From Paenibacillus sp. J23TS9 (GTDB lineage Bacteria > Bacillota > Bacilli > Paenibacillales > Paenibacillaceae): 64,000 nt of DNA. The translations under genes were made by a program, and so were the position numbers. This document shows positions 47,254 to 56,215 of this stretch, piece after piece (positions within the stretch are counted from its first letter, which is position 1; each line of letters starts with the position of its first letter). The stretch lies in the NCBI RefSeq assembly GCF_018403225.1, contig NZ_BOSG01000005.1, forward strand, positions 362,414 to 426,413. The letters run 5' to 3'. The notes beneath the pieces were generated by a model. The model was not told where the DNA came from and did no database searches. It saw only the letters and a program-made list of their open reading frames with translations.

Positions 47254-48156
47254 ATGAAACTGAATAAGCTCAAATGGATACCGATGCTGGTCTGTGCAAT
47301 TATTCTTACCGGTTTAACTTCCGCCTGTGGTATAAAAAGCGAAGTCACAATCGGTACACAAACCTATACCGAAACTAAGATTCTAGCCGAGATGTACAAG
47401 GCTCTTATTGAAGACCGTACCAATCTGAACGTGGACATCATTCCGGATCTGGCATCGAGCTCCCTGGTCATCAATGCGATGAAAAGAGACGATGTACAGA
47501 TGGCGACTTTATATACAGGTGAAATTTTCAATAACCATTTTCCGATCAGCGGTACCAAAGACCGTAAAGAGGTTCTGAAGGAAGCCCAGGAGGGCTTTCA
47601 GAAGCATTATCAGTTCACTTGGATGGAGCCTCTTGGATTTGAAAATACTTATGCATTCACAATAAGAAAAGAGCTTGCAGAATCCAAAGGCTATACCAAG
47701 ATATCTGATGTCAAAAAGGATATGGCCAATATGAAGCTTGGTGTGGATACAACGTGGCTGGAGAGAAGTACGGATGGATATCCTGCATTTTCCAAGGCAT
47801 ACGGAATCAAGTTTGGCCAGATTTTCCCTATGGAAATCAGTCTGGTGTACAGCGCCGTTGCCAACAAGCAGGTCGACATTGTGCTGGCCTATTCAACAGA
47901 CTCCAGGCTGAAAGCTTATAATTTGCAGACACTGCAGGATGACAAGCAATTCTTCCCTCCGTATGATGCCAGCCCGGTGCTGCGTTCGGATCTTCTGAAA
48001 AAGCATCCCGAAATTAAGGATGCCATAGCGCCTTTAATCGGTCATCTGGATGCGGATACGATGATATCTCTCAATTATCAGGTGGATATTGAGAAGAAAA
48101 GCGAGCGTGAGGTTGCCAATGCGTACTTAAAGCAAAAGGGCCTCTTGAAAGGCTAA
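47254..48156 (+). CDS. opuCC: osmoprotectant-binding lipoprotein OpuCC
   Basis: 300 aa. A lipoprotein signal (KLKWIPMLVCAIILTG) ends in the lipobox LTSAC, so Cys is lipidated and the protein is anchored outside the membrane. The mature part is the QAT/OpuAC-type binding domain (VTIGTQTYTETKILAEMYKAL, DIVLAYSTDSRL). It captures glycine betaine, choline or carnitine. ATG 47254 follows aagggaggc. It lies between the two permease genes. Confidence 0.92.
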   Translation: MKLNKLKWIPMLVCAIILTGLTSACGIKSEVTIGTQTYTETKILAEMYKALIEDRTNLNVDIIPDLASSSLVINAMKRDDVQMATLYTGEIFNNHFPISGTKDRKEVLKEAQEGFQKHYQFTWMEPLGFENTYAFTIRKELAESKGYTKISDVKKDMANMKLGVDTTWLERSTDGYPAFSKAYGIKFGQIFPMEISLVYSAVANKQVDIVLAYSTDSRLKAYNLQTLQDDKQFFPPYDASPVLRSDLLKKHPEIKDAIAPLIGHLDADTMISLNYQVDIEKKSEREVANAYLKQKGLLKG

Positions 48157-48169
48157 AGGAGGGTAAGCA

Positions 48170-48868
48170 ATGGAAAGTAAACATTTAACGTTTTCGGACT
48201 TTATGTCTTATGTTTCCCGTAACAGCGGCATGCTGTGGGAATATTTCATCCAGCATCTTACGATGGTGGTTATCGGGCTCGGCCTCGCGGTTATCGTTGG
48301 GGTGCCGCTGGGTATCCTTTGCTCCAAAAACAAATGGGCTGCCAAGGTCATTTTGTTCATCACGAACATTCTTCAGGTAGTACCAAGCCTGGCCATGCTG
48401 GTTGTGCTCATGCTGTGGCTGGGACTTGGAACGAAGACAGTCATGGTGGGACTTTTCCTGTATTCATTGAATCCCATTGCGCGGAACACCTACGTCGGTT
48501 TGAAGCAGGTTGATCCAAGTTATCTCGAATCCGGTAAAGGAATCGGTATGAGCGCTTTTCAGCTGCTCATCAAAGTTCGGTTTCCGTTGTCCTTGACTTA
48601 TATCATGTCGGGATTGCGCATTGCGGCTGTCATCGCAATTGGGGTCGTAACAATCGCACCTCTTGTCGGCGGAGGCGGGCTTGGCCGGGAAATATACGCT
48701 GGATTGAACAGCAACAACTCGCTTCGGATCTTCGCGGGTGCGATACCGGCAGCTTTGCTCGCTATCGTGGCGGATATCGTTCTCGGGATATTGCAGCGCA
48801 AAATGGATTTGACCAAACGAAAGTCCGGCGCTGCTCCAGCTCCAACCAAAGTGCAAAAAATTCTTTAG
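48170..48868 (+). CDS. opuCD: osmoprotectant ABC transporter permease OpuCD
   Basis: 232 aa, five to six membrane segments and the coupling loop SGKGIGMSAFQLLIKVRFPLSL. It is a paralogue of OpuCB and pairs with it in the membrane. ATG 48170 follows aaaggaggg. A strong terminator follows, ending the opuC operon. Confidence 0.92.
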   Translation: MESKHLTFSDFMSYVSRNSGMLWEYFIQHLTMVVIGLGLAVIVGVPLGILCSKNKWAAKVILFITNILQVVPSLAMLVVLMLWLGLGTKTVMVGLFLYSLNPIARNTYVGLKQVDPSYLESGKGIGMSAFQLLIKVRFPLSLTYIMSGLRIAAVIAIGVVTIAPLVGGGGLGREIYAGLNSNNSLRIFAGAIPAALLAIVADIVLGILQRKMDLTKRKSGAAPAPTKVQKIL

Positions 48869-48883
48869 TGGCATATTCGGTTC

Positions 48884-48919
48884 AAAGTCCCTCTTCATGA
48901 TGAAGTGGGACTTTTTTTT
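48884..48919 (+). terminator. opuC operon terminator
   Basis: The stem aaagtcccnctTCA/TGAagtgggacttt is followed by TTTTT. Confidence 0.85.
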
Positions 48920-48984
48920 GTCTATCCCCTTACTGCTTATCCATACGACAAGCTCAGGCTTGTTCTAAAACAGAGACATCCCCT

Positions 48985-48992
48985 CATAAAAT
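48985..48992 (+). promoter_or_regulatory. candidate sigma-E -10 element of spoIVFA
   Basis: CATAAAAT differs by one base from the sigma-E -10 consensus CATACAAT and lies 34 bases before spoIVFA. The -35 match is weak. spoIVFA is sigma-E dependent in B. subtilis. Confidence 0.3.
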
Positions 48993-49026
48993 AGATTAAA
49001 AACAAGCCTCGAAAGGGGATCACTCA

Positions 49027-49866
49027 ATGGATACGAAATCCTCCATCAAACAGCGCAGGGAAGAGAGAATCAGGGATCTTTTGCTAAGTGAGGATCCAGT
49101 CGTCAAGCCGATGCCGCAGCCCATTTCGGACACGCCCAAACTCTGGAATAAAGGCAGATTGCCTGAATCACTGATGCCGGAGCCAGATCCGGAGAAATTG
49201 TGGAAAAAAGAGAATTCAAAAGGACACGGCCCCTTTCGTCATAAAACACGTTTCGTTTCAGGATTCATGTGGCGGTTATTTTTCAGCGCGATTATATTTG
49301 CTCTCATCTGGGGGCTGTTTAAATTTCCTCAGCCTTGGAGTATCAAGGCGCAGGATTATGTGATGCAGTCGCTGAACCGTGAAATGGATTTTCAGGCAGC
49401 CGAGGCATGGTACGAGTCCCATTTCGGCAAGGCACCGGCATTCATACCGATTTTCAGGCAAAATCAGATATCCCCGCTTAAAGTAAATGCCTCCAAATCA
49501 CTGTATCCACCCATCGAGGGCGAGATCGTCCAGGCTTTCGCAGTGGACCTAAAAGGCGTTGAAATTGCACCCAGCAAGGTTTCAAATGTTCCACTTGAGG
49601 TGAAGAGTGTAGAAACAGGGCGTGTCATTGATGTTTCAGGTAATGCCGAGACGGGTATAACCGTTACCATTCAGCATACCGGAAAGCTTGTGGCTTCCTA
49701 TGGTCATTTGGCAGACACCCGACTGCAAAAAAATGACTGGGTCGAAGGCGGTGATGCGGTGGGTCAGCTGAAGGCCGCAGCGGAGGGAGAGACGCCGACC
49801 TTATTTTTTTCCTTGAAAGAGGACGGTGATTACGTGGACCCGGCGGGCGTGATCCCTATTGATTAA
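49027..49866 (+). CDS. spoIVFA: stage IV sporulation protein FA
   Basis: 279 aa. A charged N-terminus is followed by one membrane segment (about 78-98: MWRLFFSAIIFALIWGLF) and a C-terminal M23/LytM-like domain (about 165-279) with YGHLADTR but without a complete zinc site, so it is not expected to be a peptidase. SpoIVFA holds SpoIVFB inactive with BofA until the SpoIVB signal. ATG 49027 follows aaagggga. It overlaps spoIVFB by 8 bases. Confidence 0.88.
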   Translation: MDTKSSIKQRREERIRDLLLSEDPVVKPMPQPISDTPKLWNKGRLPESLMPEPDPEKLWKKENSKGHGPFRHKTRFVSGFMWRLFFSAIIFALIWGLFKFPQPWSIKAQDYVMQSLNREMDFQAAEAWYESHFGKAPAFIPIFRQNQISPLKVNASKSLYPPIEGEIVQAFAVDLKGVEIAPSKVSNVPLEVKSVETGRVIDVSGNAETGITVTIQHTGKLVASYGHLADTRLQKNDWVEGGDAVGQLKAAAEGETPTLFFSLKEDGDYVDPAGVIPID

Positions 49867-50713
49867 TATTCGGGGGATCAAGCTGTCACTGCATCCTTTT
49901 TTCGTTATCCTCATGTTGTTTTCCGTCATTACCGGTCATTTTTTAGAATTGATCGTTTTATTTTCTATTGTGTTTATCCATGAACTCGGGCATATGACAG
50001 CTGCTCTGCTTTTTGGCGTGCGTATCCGCTCGGTCCAGTTGCTACCGTTTGGCGGTGTAGTGGAAATGGAGGATCACGGGCAGCTGACTGCGTGGAAAGA
50101 GATCGGCATTGCGCTCGCCGGCCCGTTTCAAAATGTTCTGATGATCGGTGCGGCGCTGCTTCTGCGTGAGATAATTCCGGGGGACGGAGCCTTTTTGAAC
50201 TATGTAATTTATGGTAACGCCATGATCGCGTTATTTAATCTTCTGCCGGTTCTCCCTTTGGATGGGGGCAAGGTTGTGCATGCTGCCGCCAGTCTGCTTT
50301 TCCCCTATCATCCAACCCTGCTCTGGTCTTCAAGAATCAGCGTTGTATGCAGTATGGGCGTGGTTTTCTTCTCGGTTTTGCCGCTTCTGCAGGGAGAAGG
50401 GCGGATACAGCTGAACCTGCTGCTTATCGGTATTTTTCTACTGTACTCCAACTGGATAGATTATCGGCATGTACCATACCGGTTTTCCAGATTTCTCATG
50501 AACAGGGAAAATAGATTCGGCGCTGGGGCTCGGGCAGGGGTGTTGGTACAGCCGATCATTGTGGATCAGGCGAAACATTTGGACAATATTTTGCGTCTAT
50601 TTAAAAGAGAGAATTATCATGTCATTTATGTGATTAACAAGCAGGGCAGCCTTATTGCTATGCTTCCGGAGCAGCGCCTGATTTCGGCTTATTTCGCCGG
50701 GCTCCACATATAA
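49859..50713 (+). CDS. spoIVFB: stage IV sporulation protein FB, intramembrane metalloprotease
   Basis: 284 aa, site-2 protease family (M50B). The zinc motif is HELGH near residue 41 and the third ligand block is NLLPVLPLDGG near 125. About six membrane segments precede a C-terminal CBS-like domain (about 225-284), which binds ATP in B. subtilis. It cleaves pro-sigma-K in the outer forespore membrane. TTG 49859 overlaps the spoIVFA end, so expression is coupled; the ribosome binding site is weak. Confidence 0.92.
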   Translation: MINIRGIKLSLHPFFVILMLFSVITGHFLELIVLFSIVFIHELGHMTAALLFGVRIRSVQLLPFGGVVEMEDHGQLTAWKEIGIALAGPFQNVLMIGAALLLREIIPGDGAFLNYVIYGNAMIALFNLLPVLPLDGGKVVHAAASLLFPYHPTLLWSSRISVVCSMGVVFFSVLPLLQGEGRIQLNLLLIGIFLLYSNWIDYRHVPYRFSRFLMNRENRFGAGARAGVLVQPIIVDQAKHLDNILRLFKRENYHVIYVINKQGSLIAMLPEQRLISAYFAGLHI

Positions 50714-50817
50714 ATTAATAAATGAAATGAGATCAAAATTTGAATTTGAGCTATAAGCTAAAAAAGGGGATTTCATGGTAAAATGGAATGGAAATGTCTT
50801 CTAGCAGGGGTGGAGCC

Positions 50818-52062
50818 ATGAAACAAATGATTGTTCATTATGAATCGAAGCAGACGCAGATGGCCCTCGTGGAGGAAGGCAAACTGGTAGAGTTTGCGAT
50901 TGAACGCAGCCATAATCACAGTCTGGTAGGGAGCTTTTATAAAGGACGTGTCGTCAATGTGCTTCCGGGCATGCAGGCGGCTTTTGTGGATATCGGTCAT
51001 AAAAAGAATGCTTTTTTGTATGTGGACGATGTGCTGCATCCCCATCTGGAGAAGCAGCCTAAAGAGAAACCGTCGATTGAGAATCTGCTCCGCGTCGGGC
51101 AGGAAGTGGTTGTACAGGTCATGAAGGAGCCGCTTGGTAGCAAGGGTCCGAGAGTCACCACCCATTACTCACTCCCGGGAAGATGGGTTGTGTATATGCC
51201 GAATGCCGATTATGTTGCGGTTTCCAAAAAGGTCAGCAAAGAGCATGAACGCAGCCGCCTGAAAATGCTGGGGGAAGAAATCCGGCATGAAGGGGAAGGC
51301 ATCATCATGAGAACGGTCTCCGAGGAAGAGAATCCGGGCGCAATTGCTGGGGATCTCGATTTGCTTCGTGAGCAGTGGCGGATGATTCAAAAACGCGCAG
51401 ACGCCAGCGTGGCTCCCTCACTTTTGCATCAGGACCTAAGTATTGTACAGCGGTTTATCCGGGATGTGTTTGATCCGCAGCAGGATGAATTGCAAATCGA
51501 CAGCGCCAAAGGAGCCAGGGAAGCGGAAATGTTCCTGGAGGAAATTGCACACGGCAGTCATTTGCCTGTTACAGTGTATCAAGGACAAGAACATATTTTC
51601 AGAAGCTTTGGCATCCAGGAGCAGATGGAGCGGGATTTTTCGCGCAAGGTCATTCTGGAAAGCGGTGGCTCGATCGTCTGGGACCAAACGGAGGCTCTTA
51701 CGGTCGTTGATGTGAATACAGGCAAATATATTGGCGGGGACAGCCTGGAGGATACGGTGACGCGCACCAATTTACTAGCTGCGGAAGAGATCGCCAGACT
51801 GATCAGACTCCGCGATGTAGGCGGCATTATTATTGTTGATTTTATTGATATGGAGCAGGACCAGCATCGTCAGGATGTGGTGGACAGGCTGGAGGCAGGT
51901 ATGAGTAAAGACCGTACGAAAAGTCATGTAGTCGGGTGGACCAAGCTGGGTCTGTTGGAGCTGACACGCAAAAAGGTACGCGATGATACGGCTATGCTGT
52001 TCGCGAAGCCTTGTGATACATGTGAAGGTACGGGTAAAATAAACCTGTTAGGCATCCATTGA
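50818..52062 (+). CDS. rng: ribonuclease G (RNase E/G family)
   Basis: 414 aa. The N-terminal S1 RNA-binding domain (about 30-110: GSFYKGRVVNVLPGMQAAFVDIG) is followed by an RNase H-like/DNase I-like catalytic domain with VVDVNTGKYIG and IIIVDFIDM (Mg-binding Asp residues) and the zinc-link CDTCEGTG at the C-terminus. ATG 50818 follows ggggtggag; ATG 50788 in frame is weaker. B. subtilis itself lacks this family, so the gene sets this lineage apart. It ends at the rplU promoter. Confidence 0.93.
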   Translation: MKQMIVHYESKQTQMALVEEGKLVEFAIERSHNHSLVGSFYKGRVVNVLPGMQAAFVDIGHKKNAFLYVDDVLHPHLEKQPKEKPSIENLLRVGQEVVVQVMKEPLGSKGPRVTTHYSLPGRWVVYMPNADYVAVSKKVSKEHERSRLKMLGEEIRHEGEGIIMRTVSEEENPGAIAGDLDLLREQWRMIQKRADASVAPSLLHQDLSIVQRFIRDVFDPQQDELQIDSAKGAREAEMFLEEIAHGSHLPVTVYQGQEHIFRSFGIQEQMERDFSRKVILESGGSIVWDQTEALTVVDVNTGKYIGGDSLEDTVTRTNLLAAEEIARLIRLRDVGGIIIVDFIDMEQDQHRQDVVDRLEAGMSKDRTKSHVVGWTKLGLLELTRKKVRDDTAMLFAKPCDTCEGTGKINLLGIH

Positions 52063-52088
52063 CTCGGATAGCTGGGTTATGTTAATAT
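52059..52088 (+). promoter_or_regulatory. candidate promoter of rplU-prp-rpmA
   Basis: TTGACT (52059-52064) and TAATAT (52083-52088) with an 18-base spacer overlap the rng stop codon. Confidence 0.5.
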
Positions 52089-52089
52089 C

Positions 52090-52213
52090 TATGAGTATGT
52101 GTCCGGTATTTATGCTTGTCACATGCTGTAACCGCTCCGGTCGGGTTGAAAAGTGCAGCTTTAGGGCGGCCACCTGGATCAGGCGAGTCTGAGACATGAG
52201 GAGGTGCAAGCAA
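52090..52213 (+). promoter_or_regulatory. L21-type ribosomal protein leader
   Basis: The 5' region of rplU ends in GGATCAGGCGAGTCTGAGAC followed by GAGGAGGTGCAAG, which resembles what I recall of the L21 leader found before rplU in Bacillales, proposed to bind L21 and control the operon. Recognition is by position and this 3' segment only; the fold was not computed. Confidence 0.6.
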
Positions 52214-52525
52214 ATGTACGCAATTATCGAAACTGGCGGTAAACAATACAAAGTTCAAGAGGGCGACGTATTGTACATCGAAAAATTGAATGCGGGCGAC
52301 GGCGAAAGCGTGACTTTCGATCGTGTATTGGCCGTATCTAATGACAACGGTTTGGTAGCAGGTACGCCACTGGTTTCCGGCGCAGCTGTAACCGCAAAAG
52401 TGGAGAGACATGGCAAAGGTGCAAAGGTTGTAGTATACAAATACAAACCTAAGAAAAACTACCACAAGAAACAAGGCCATCGTCAACCTTACACTAAAGT
52501 AACCATCGAAAAAATCCAGGCGTAA
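52214..52525 (+). CDS. rplU: 50S ribosomal protein L21
   Basis: 103 aa, the standard length. It begins [18 protein letters not shown] and ends in the family's [17 protein letters not shown] 52214 follows gaggaggtg; the in-frame ATG at 52196 overlaps that site. First gene of rplU-prp-rpmA. Confidence 0.98.
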   Translation: MYAIIETGGKQYKVQEGDVLYIEKLNAGDGESVTFDRVLAVSNDNGLVAGTPLVSGAAVTAKVERHGKGAKVVVYKYKPKKNYHKKQGHRQPYTKVTIEKIQA

Positions 52526-52539
52526 GAAGGTGCACTGAT

Positions 52540-52884
52540 TTGATTAATGTGCGCATACTACGTCAAGAGGATGGCAGCATCCATGGCTTTGAGGTAAAGG
52601 GACATGCGAACTATGCGAAACATGGTGAAGATATTGTGTGCGCCGGCATATCGACGGTCACGGTCGGAACTGTGAATTCCTTGGAGGCATTAACCGGAAC
52701 CGTAATGGACAGCAGAATGAATGATGGTTTTTTAAGCGCCTATCTTCCCGTTGACGGGAATGGAAATGCTGAAAGCCAAGCACAACTGCTGCTCGAGTCT
52801 ATGGTAGTCATGCTGAATTCGATTGCAGAATCATACGGGAAGTATATTCAAATAAAAGAAGTTATTACTCAAAGAAGGAGGTAG
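52540..52884 (+). CDS. prp: ribosomal-processing cysteine protease Prp (YsxB)
   Basis: 114 aa. The catalytic pair is visible as His in KGHANYA and Cys in EDIVCAGIS. Prp removes the N-terminal extension of L27, encoded just downstream with a matching cleavage site. TTG 52540 follows gaaggtg. It ends 5 bases before rpmA. Confidence 0.93.
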   Translation: MINVRILRQEDGSIHGFEVKGHANYAKHGEDIVCAGISTVTVGTVNSLEALTGTVMDSRMNDGFLSAYLPVDGNGNAESQAQLLLESMVVMLNSIAESYGKYIQIKEVITQRRR

Positions 52885-52889
52885 ACAAC

Positions 52890-53201
52890 ATGTTAAAGTT
52901 GAATCTTCAATTGTTCGCATCGAAAAAGGGTGTTGGTTCCACAAAGAACGGACGCGACAGCCAAGCAAAACGCCTCGGCGTTAAGCGTGCTGACGGACAA
53001 ACCGTTACTGGCGGAAGCATTTTGGTTCGTCAACGCGGAACTAAAATTCATCCTGGTACGAACGTGGGCATCGGCAAAGACGATACTTTGTTTGCAAAAG
53101 TGGACGGCGTTGTGAAATTCGAACGTTGGGGCCGCGATCGCAAAAAAGTGAGCGTCTACCCTGTTGATGTCGCTCCGGTAGCGGCAGCAGTGGAAGCGTA
53201 A
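52890..53201 (+). CDS. rpmA: 50S ribosomal protein L27 with Prp-cleaved extension
   Basis: 103 aa. The N-terminus [21 protein letters not shown] carries the Firmicutes extension with the Prp site after LQLFA; mature L27 starts near SKKG, whose tail reaches the peptidyl transferase centre. ATG 52890 follows AAGGAGG. A strong terminator follows. Confidence 0.97.
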   Translation: MLKLNLQLFASKKGVGSTKNGRDSQAKRLGVKRADGQTVTGGSILVRQRGTKIHPGTNVGIGKDDTLFAKVDGVVKFERWGRDRKKVSVYPVDVAPVAAAVEA

Positions 53202-53236
53202 GTTGTCTTCACAAAACGGGTTGGATTAACGAGAAG

Positions 53237-53269
53237 AGCCTTCGGCAGTGCTTGCCGAAGGCTTTTTTT
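53237..53269 (+). terminator. rpmA terminator
   Basis: A perfect 11-bp stem agccttcggca/tgccgaaggct is followed by a T-run. Confidence 0.9.
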
Positions 53270-53403
53270 AAATATTTGAGGTCTATATAAGTGCTGTGGC
53301 AATATTGCAATTAGGACGCTTTTGAGCAGAATATGGCCTTTCTCCGGGCGATCAAGAGATAAGTTATGGCTGCGGGACAAGAGGATACTGTTTTTTCTTG
53401 CAG

Positions 53404-53440
53404 TTGATAGATGATCTATCAAGGATTGCTGTGTTATACT
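53404..53440 (+). promoter_or_regulatory. spo0B promoter with inverted repeat
   Basis: TTGATAGA-tga-TCTATCAA (53404-53422) is a perfect hyphenated palindrome over the -35 region of an extended -10, TGTTATACT (53432-53440). It may be an operator site. Confidence 0.5.
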
Positions 53441-53487
53441 GGTAATTGATGTAAGAATGATCGGTGATCAGGAACGGGGAGAGGCTA

Positions 53488-54225
53488 TTGAAATCCTGGA
53501 AGACCATATTGGCTATATTCGCTATATCCTTAGCTATACCATTATATTTCGTTATACAGGACAAGTCTCTCATCTGGAGTATTGTGCTGGTGATATGGGT
53601 GACGGCTGTACTGGCAGGAGGCTTTATGCTAATTATCCGCCGTCATGAGCAAGAACAGCAGGTATTGCTGCGAAGCTTTGAAGAGGCGGCTATACGGACG
53701 CTGAATCACCATCGGCATGACTGGATGAATGACCTGCAGATATTGTACGGTTATATTCAGCTTGGGAAAATTGATAAAGCCGTACATTGTGTGGAAAGAA
53801 TAAAAGAGCGGATGAATCAAGAAAGCAAAATTTCAAAGCTTGGCATACCGTCACTTGTTTTCTATCTGCAATCGTTCCGGACTTCAAACAGCAATCTGGA
53901 GCTTGAGATTGCAGTGGATCATGATATGCAGCTGGATAAGCTGAGTCCACAGGATGGTGTCGACTTGGCTGCTGTGATCATGCAGACGATTCGCGCTTAT
54001 CAATACAGTGGAAGAGTATCTTGGGGGGATACCCGTAAACTGCTTTTGAGTTTACGTCAGGAAGGTGCGGATATTATCGTGAGCTTTGAAGAAGATGGAT
54101 CCATGGGAGATCCGGAAATGCTGAAGCAGCAAATTTATAATGTGGTACAAGGCAAAAAAATGAAAGCGGAGCAGCTCCATCCCTCCCAGGCTTCGTTTCA
54201 ATTGCGTGTGCCGTGTGAGTCATGA
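53488..54225 (+). CDS. spo0B: sporulation phosphotransferase Spo0B-like, membrane-anchored
   Basis: About 245 aa. Two N-terminal membrane segments (about 6-24 and 29-50) are followed by the Spo0B helical domain with [21 protein letters not shown]; His77 matches the phosphorylated His of B. subtilis Spo0B. A degenerate ATPase-like C-terminal domain follows. It passes phosphate from Spo0F to Spo0A in the sporulation phosphorelay. The TTG 53488 start follows ggggagag; GTG 53464 is an alternative. B. subtilis Spo0B lacks the membrane part. It overlaps no neighbour and precedes obg by 13 bases, as in B. subtilis. Confidence 0.87.
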   Translation: MKSWKTILAIFAISLAIPLYFVIQDKSLIWSIVLVIWVTAVLAGGFMLIIRRHEQEQQVLLRSFEEAAIRTLNHHRHDWMNDLQILYGYIQLGKIDKAVHCVERIKERMNQESKISKLGIPSLVFYLQSFRTSNSNLELEIAVDHDMQLDKLSPQDGVDLAAVIMQTIRAYQYSGRVSWGDTRKLLLSLRQEGADIIVSFEEDGSMGDPEMLKQQIYNVVQGKKMKAEQLHPSQASFQLRVPCES

Positions 54226-54238
54226 GGAAGGTGAAGTC

Positions 54239-55552
54239 ATGTTTGTAGATAAAGCGAAGATTTACGTTAAAGGCGGCGACGGAGGTGACGGGCTAGTGGC
54301 CTTTCGCCGGGAGAAATACGTCCCTGAAGGTGGACCTGCCGGCGGTGACGGCGGAAGAGGCGGAGATATCATTTTCCGCGTTGACGAGGGTCTGCGTACG
54401 CTGATGGACTTCCGTTACCAGCGGCATTTTAAAGCCCAGCGCGGCGTGAAAGGCCGGAACAAGAGCCAGCATGGTGCGAATGCAGAAAATATGATCGTAC
54501 GGATTCCGCCAGGAACCGTTCTGATTGATGATGATACAGGCGAGGTAATCGCGGATATGGTTCGACACGGCCAGCAGGTCGTTGTAGCTCGCGGTGGACG
54601 CGGTGGGCGTGGTAATACCCGTTTCGCTACGCCTAACAATCCAGCTCCTGAGATTGCTGAAAATGGTGAAGAGGGCCAGGAGCGTTATCTAGTTATGGAA
54701 CTGAAGGTCATGGCTGATGTAGGCCTCGTAGGCTTCCCGAGTGTCGGGAAATCTACTCTGCTGTCTGTGGTTTCTGCTGCAGAGCCTAAAATCGGCGCTT
54801 ACCATTTTACAACGATCACTCCGAATCTTGGTATGGTCGAAGCAGGAGATGGCCGGAGCTTTGTCATGGCTGATTTGCCTGGACTGATTGAGGGTGCCCA
54901 TGAAGGCGTGGGTCTGGGACATGAATTTCTGCGGCATGTAGAACGTACGCGGATCATTATCCATGTCGTCGATATGGCTGGATCCGAAGGCCGTGACCCA
55001 TTCGAAGACTGGGTGAAAATCAACGATGAGCTTAAGCTGTACAATGCCGCTCTCGCAGAGCGCCCACAGATCGTGGCTGCGAATAAAATGGACATGCCTG
55101 AAGCTGAGGAAAACCTTGCAATGTTTCGTGAACAAGTTCAGAAACTGCGACCTGACATCGAGATTATGCCGATTTCTTCTCTTACGCGTCAAGGCGTTCA
55201 GGAACTCCTTTACCGTACGGCAGATATTCTTGACGCCATTCCGGAAGAGGTTCATATCGAAGAAGTGGCCGAGACTACGGAGAGAAAAGTATACAAGCTG
55301 GACAAGAAAGACGATAACAATGCATTTACCATCACAAGAGATAATGAGGCATATGTCGTACACAGCGTGAAGATTGAAGGAATGCTGAAGAGAATTCAGA
55401 TGAATTCGCATGAGGCTATTCAGAAGCTTGCGCGTACGATGCGTCATATGGGCATTGATGATGAGCTGCGTAAACGCGGCGCGGTTGAAGGAACGATCGT
55501 CCGTATCGCCGACTTCGAATTTGAGTTCGTGGAAGGCAGCAGTTACTATTAA
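54239..55552 (+). CDS. obg: GTPase Obg
   Basis: 437 aa. The Gly-rich Obg fold ([18 protein letters not shown] to about 158) is followed by the GTPase domain (G1 GFPSVGKST near 166, G3 [13 protein letters not shown]4 NKMD) and the C-terminal OCT domain (about 345-425). It acts in 50S assembly and in stress and sporulation signalling. ATG 54239 follows gaggaagg; upstream in-frame codons overlap spo0B. Confidence 0.97.
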   Translation: MFVDKAKIYVKGGDGGDGLVAFRREKYVPEGGPAGGDGGRGGDIIFRVDEGLRTLMDFRYQRHFKAQRGVKGRNKSQHGANAENMIVRIPPGTVLIDDDTGEVIADMVRHGQQVVVARGGRGGRGNTRFATPNNPAPEIAENGEEGQERYLVMELKVMADVGLVGFPSVGKSTLLSVVSAAEPKIGAYHFTTITPNLGMVEAGDGRSFVMADLPGLIEGAHEGVGLGHEFLRHVERTRIIIHVVDMAGSEGRDPFEDWVKINDELKLYNAALAERPQIVAANKMDMPEAEENLAMFREQVQKLRPDIEIMPISSLTRQGVQELLYRTADILDAIPEEVHIEEVAETTERKVYKLDKKDDNNAFTITRDNEAYVVHSVKIEGMLKRIQMNSHEAIQKLARTMRHMGIDDELRKRGAVEGTIVRIADFEFEFVEGSSYY

Positions 55553-55559
55553 AATGAGG

Positions 55560-55601
55560 AGCCGTTTAAGGTGCAATAAGCACCCTGGACGGCTTTTTTT
55601 C
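55560..55601 (+). terminator. obg terminator
   Basis: The stem agccgtttaaggtgc/gcaccctggacggct (with mismatches) and a T-run. Confidence 0.85.
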
Positions 55602-55660
55602 TTAAAAACAAAACGTAAGCGCTTCCTTGTAACTCTTCCGTACAAAAAGGCTTAAATCTA

Positions 55661-55689
55661 TTGACCCGTCCGAAACATTTCTTTATAAT
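55661..55689 (+). promoter_or_regulatory. strong sigma-A promoter of pheB-hom-thrCB-pheA-ilvE
   Basis: TTGACC (55661-55666) and TATAAT (55684-55689) with a 17-base spacer, about 43 bases before pheB. Confidence 0.85.
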
Positions 55690-55731
55690 GTCCACTATAT
55701 AAAAACATCAGTCTTTGAGGAGAGGACGTTC

Positions 55732-56169
55732 GTGAAAGAACGCTATTATTTGGTCCGTGAGGATATTTTACCTGAAGCCGTGGTTAAAACCATGCAGGTA
55801 AAGCAGCTGCTTGCGGCCGGTGACGCGAAGACGGTGCATGAAGCTGTGGAACAGGTTGGAATGAGCCGCAGCGCATTTTACAAGTATAAGGACGGTATCC
55901 ATCTGATTAACCAGTTGGAAAGAGAGCGTATTGTTACAATTTCCATAGACATGGAGCACCGCTCTGGAATGCTGTCCAAAGTATTAAGTCTCGTTGCTGG
56001 CTTTGGCGGGAACGTACTGACGATTCACCAAAGTATCCCACTCCAGGGAATTGCGAATGTCGTGATATCCGTTGAGGTTTCCAGAATGAGCGATGAGCTT
56101 GGAGATATGCTGGAAAACCTGCGGGATTGCGCTGGTGTCAAACGTGCAAATCTCATCGGTCAAGGCTAG
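55732..56169 (+). CDS. pheB: ACT domain protein PheB (UPF0735)
   Basis: 145 aa. The N-terminal helix-turn-helix-like part (TVHEAVEQVGMSRSAFYKYKDGI) is followed by an ACT domain (about 70-145: RIVTISIDMEHRSGMLSKVLSLVAGFGGNVLTIHQ). It is not a chorismate mutase despite the old name; it is probably an amino-acid-sensing regulator. GTG 55732 follows gaggagagg. First gene of the operon, directly before hom. Confidence 0.9.
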   Translation: MKERYYLVREDILPEAVVKTMQVKQLLAAGDAKTVHEAVEQVGMSRSAFYKYKDGIHLINQLERERIVTISIDMEHRSGMLSKVLSLVAGFGGNVLTIHQSIPLQGIANVVISVEVSRMSDELGDMLENLRDCAGVKRANLIGQG

Positions 56170-56215
56170 AATGAAATGAATATAGAATGTAACGTATGAA
56201 ACAGGAGGTAAGGGA

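Noticed and set aside
54689..55645. 318-codon minus-strand frame opposite obg
   Set aside because: It covers the conserved GTPase codons and the obg terminator; no ribosome binding site.
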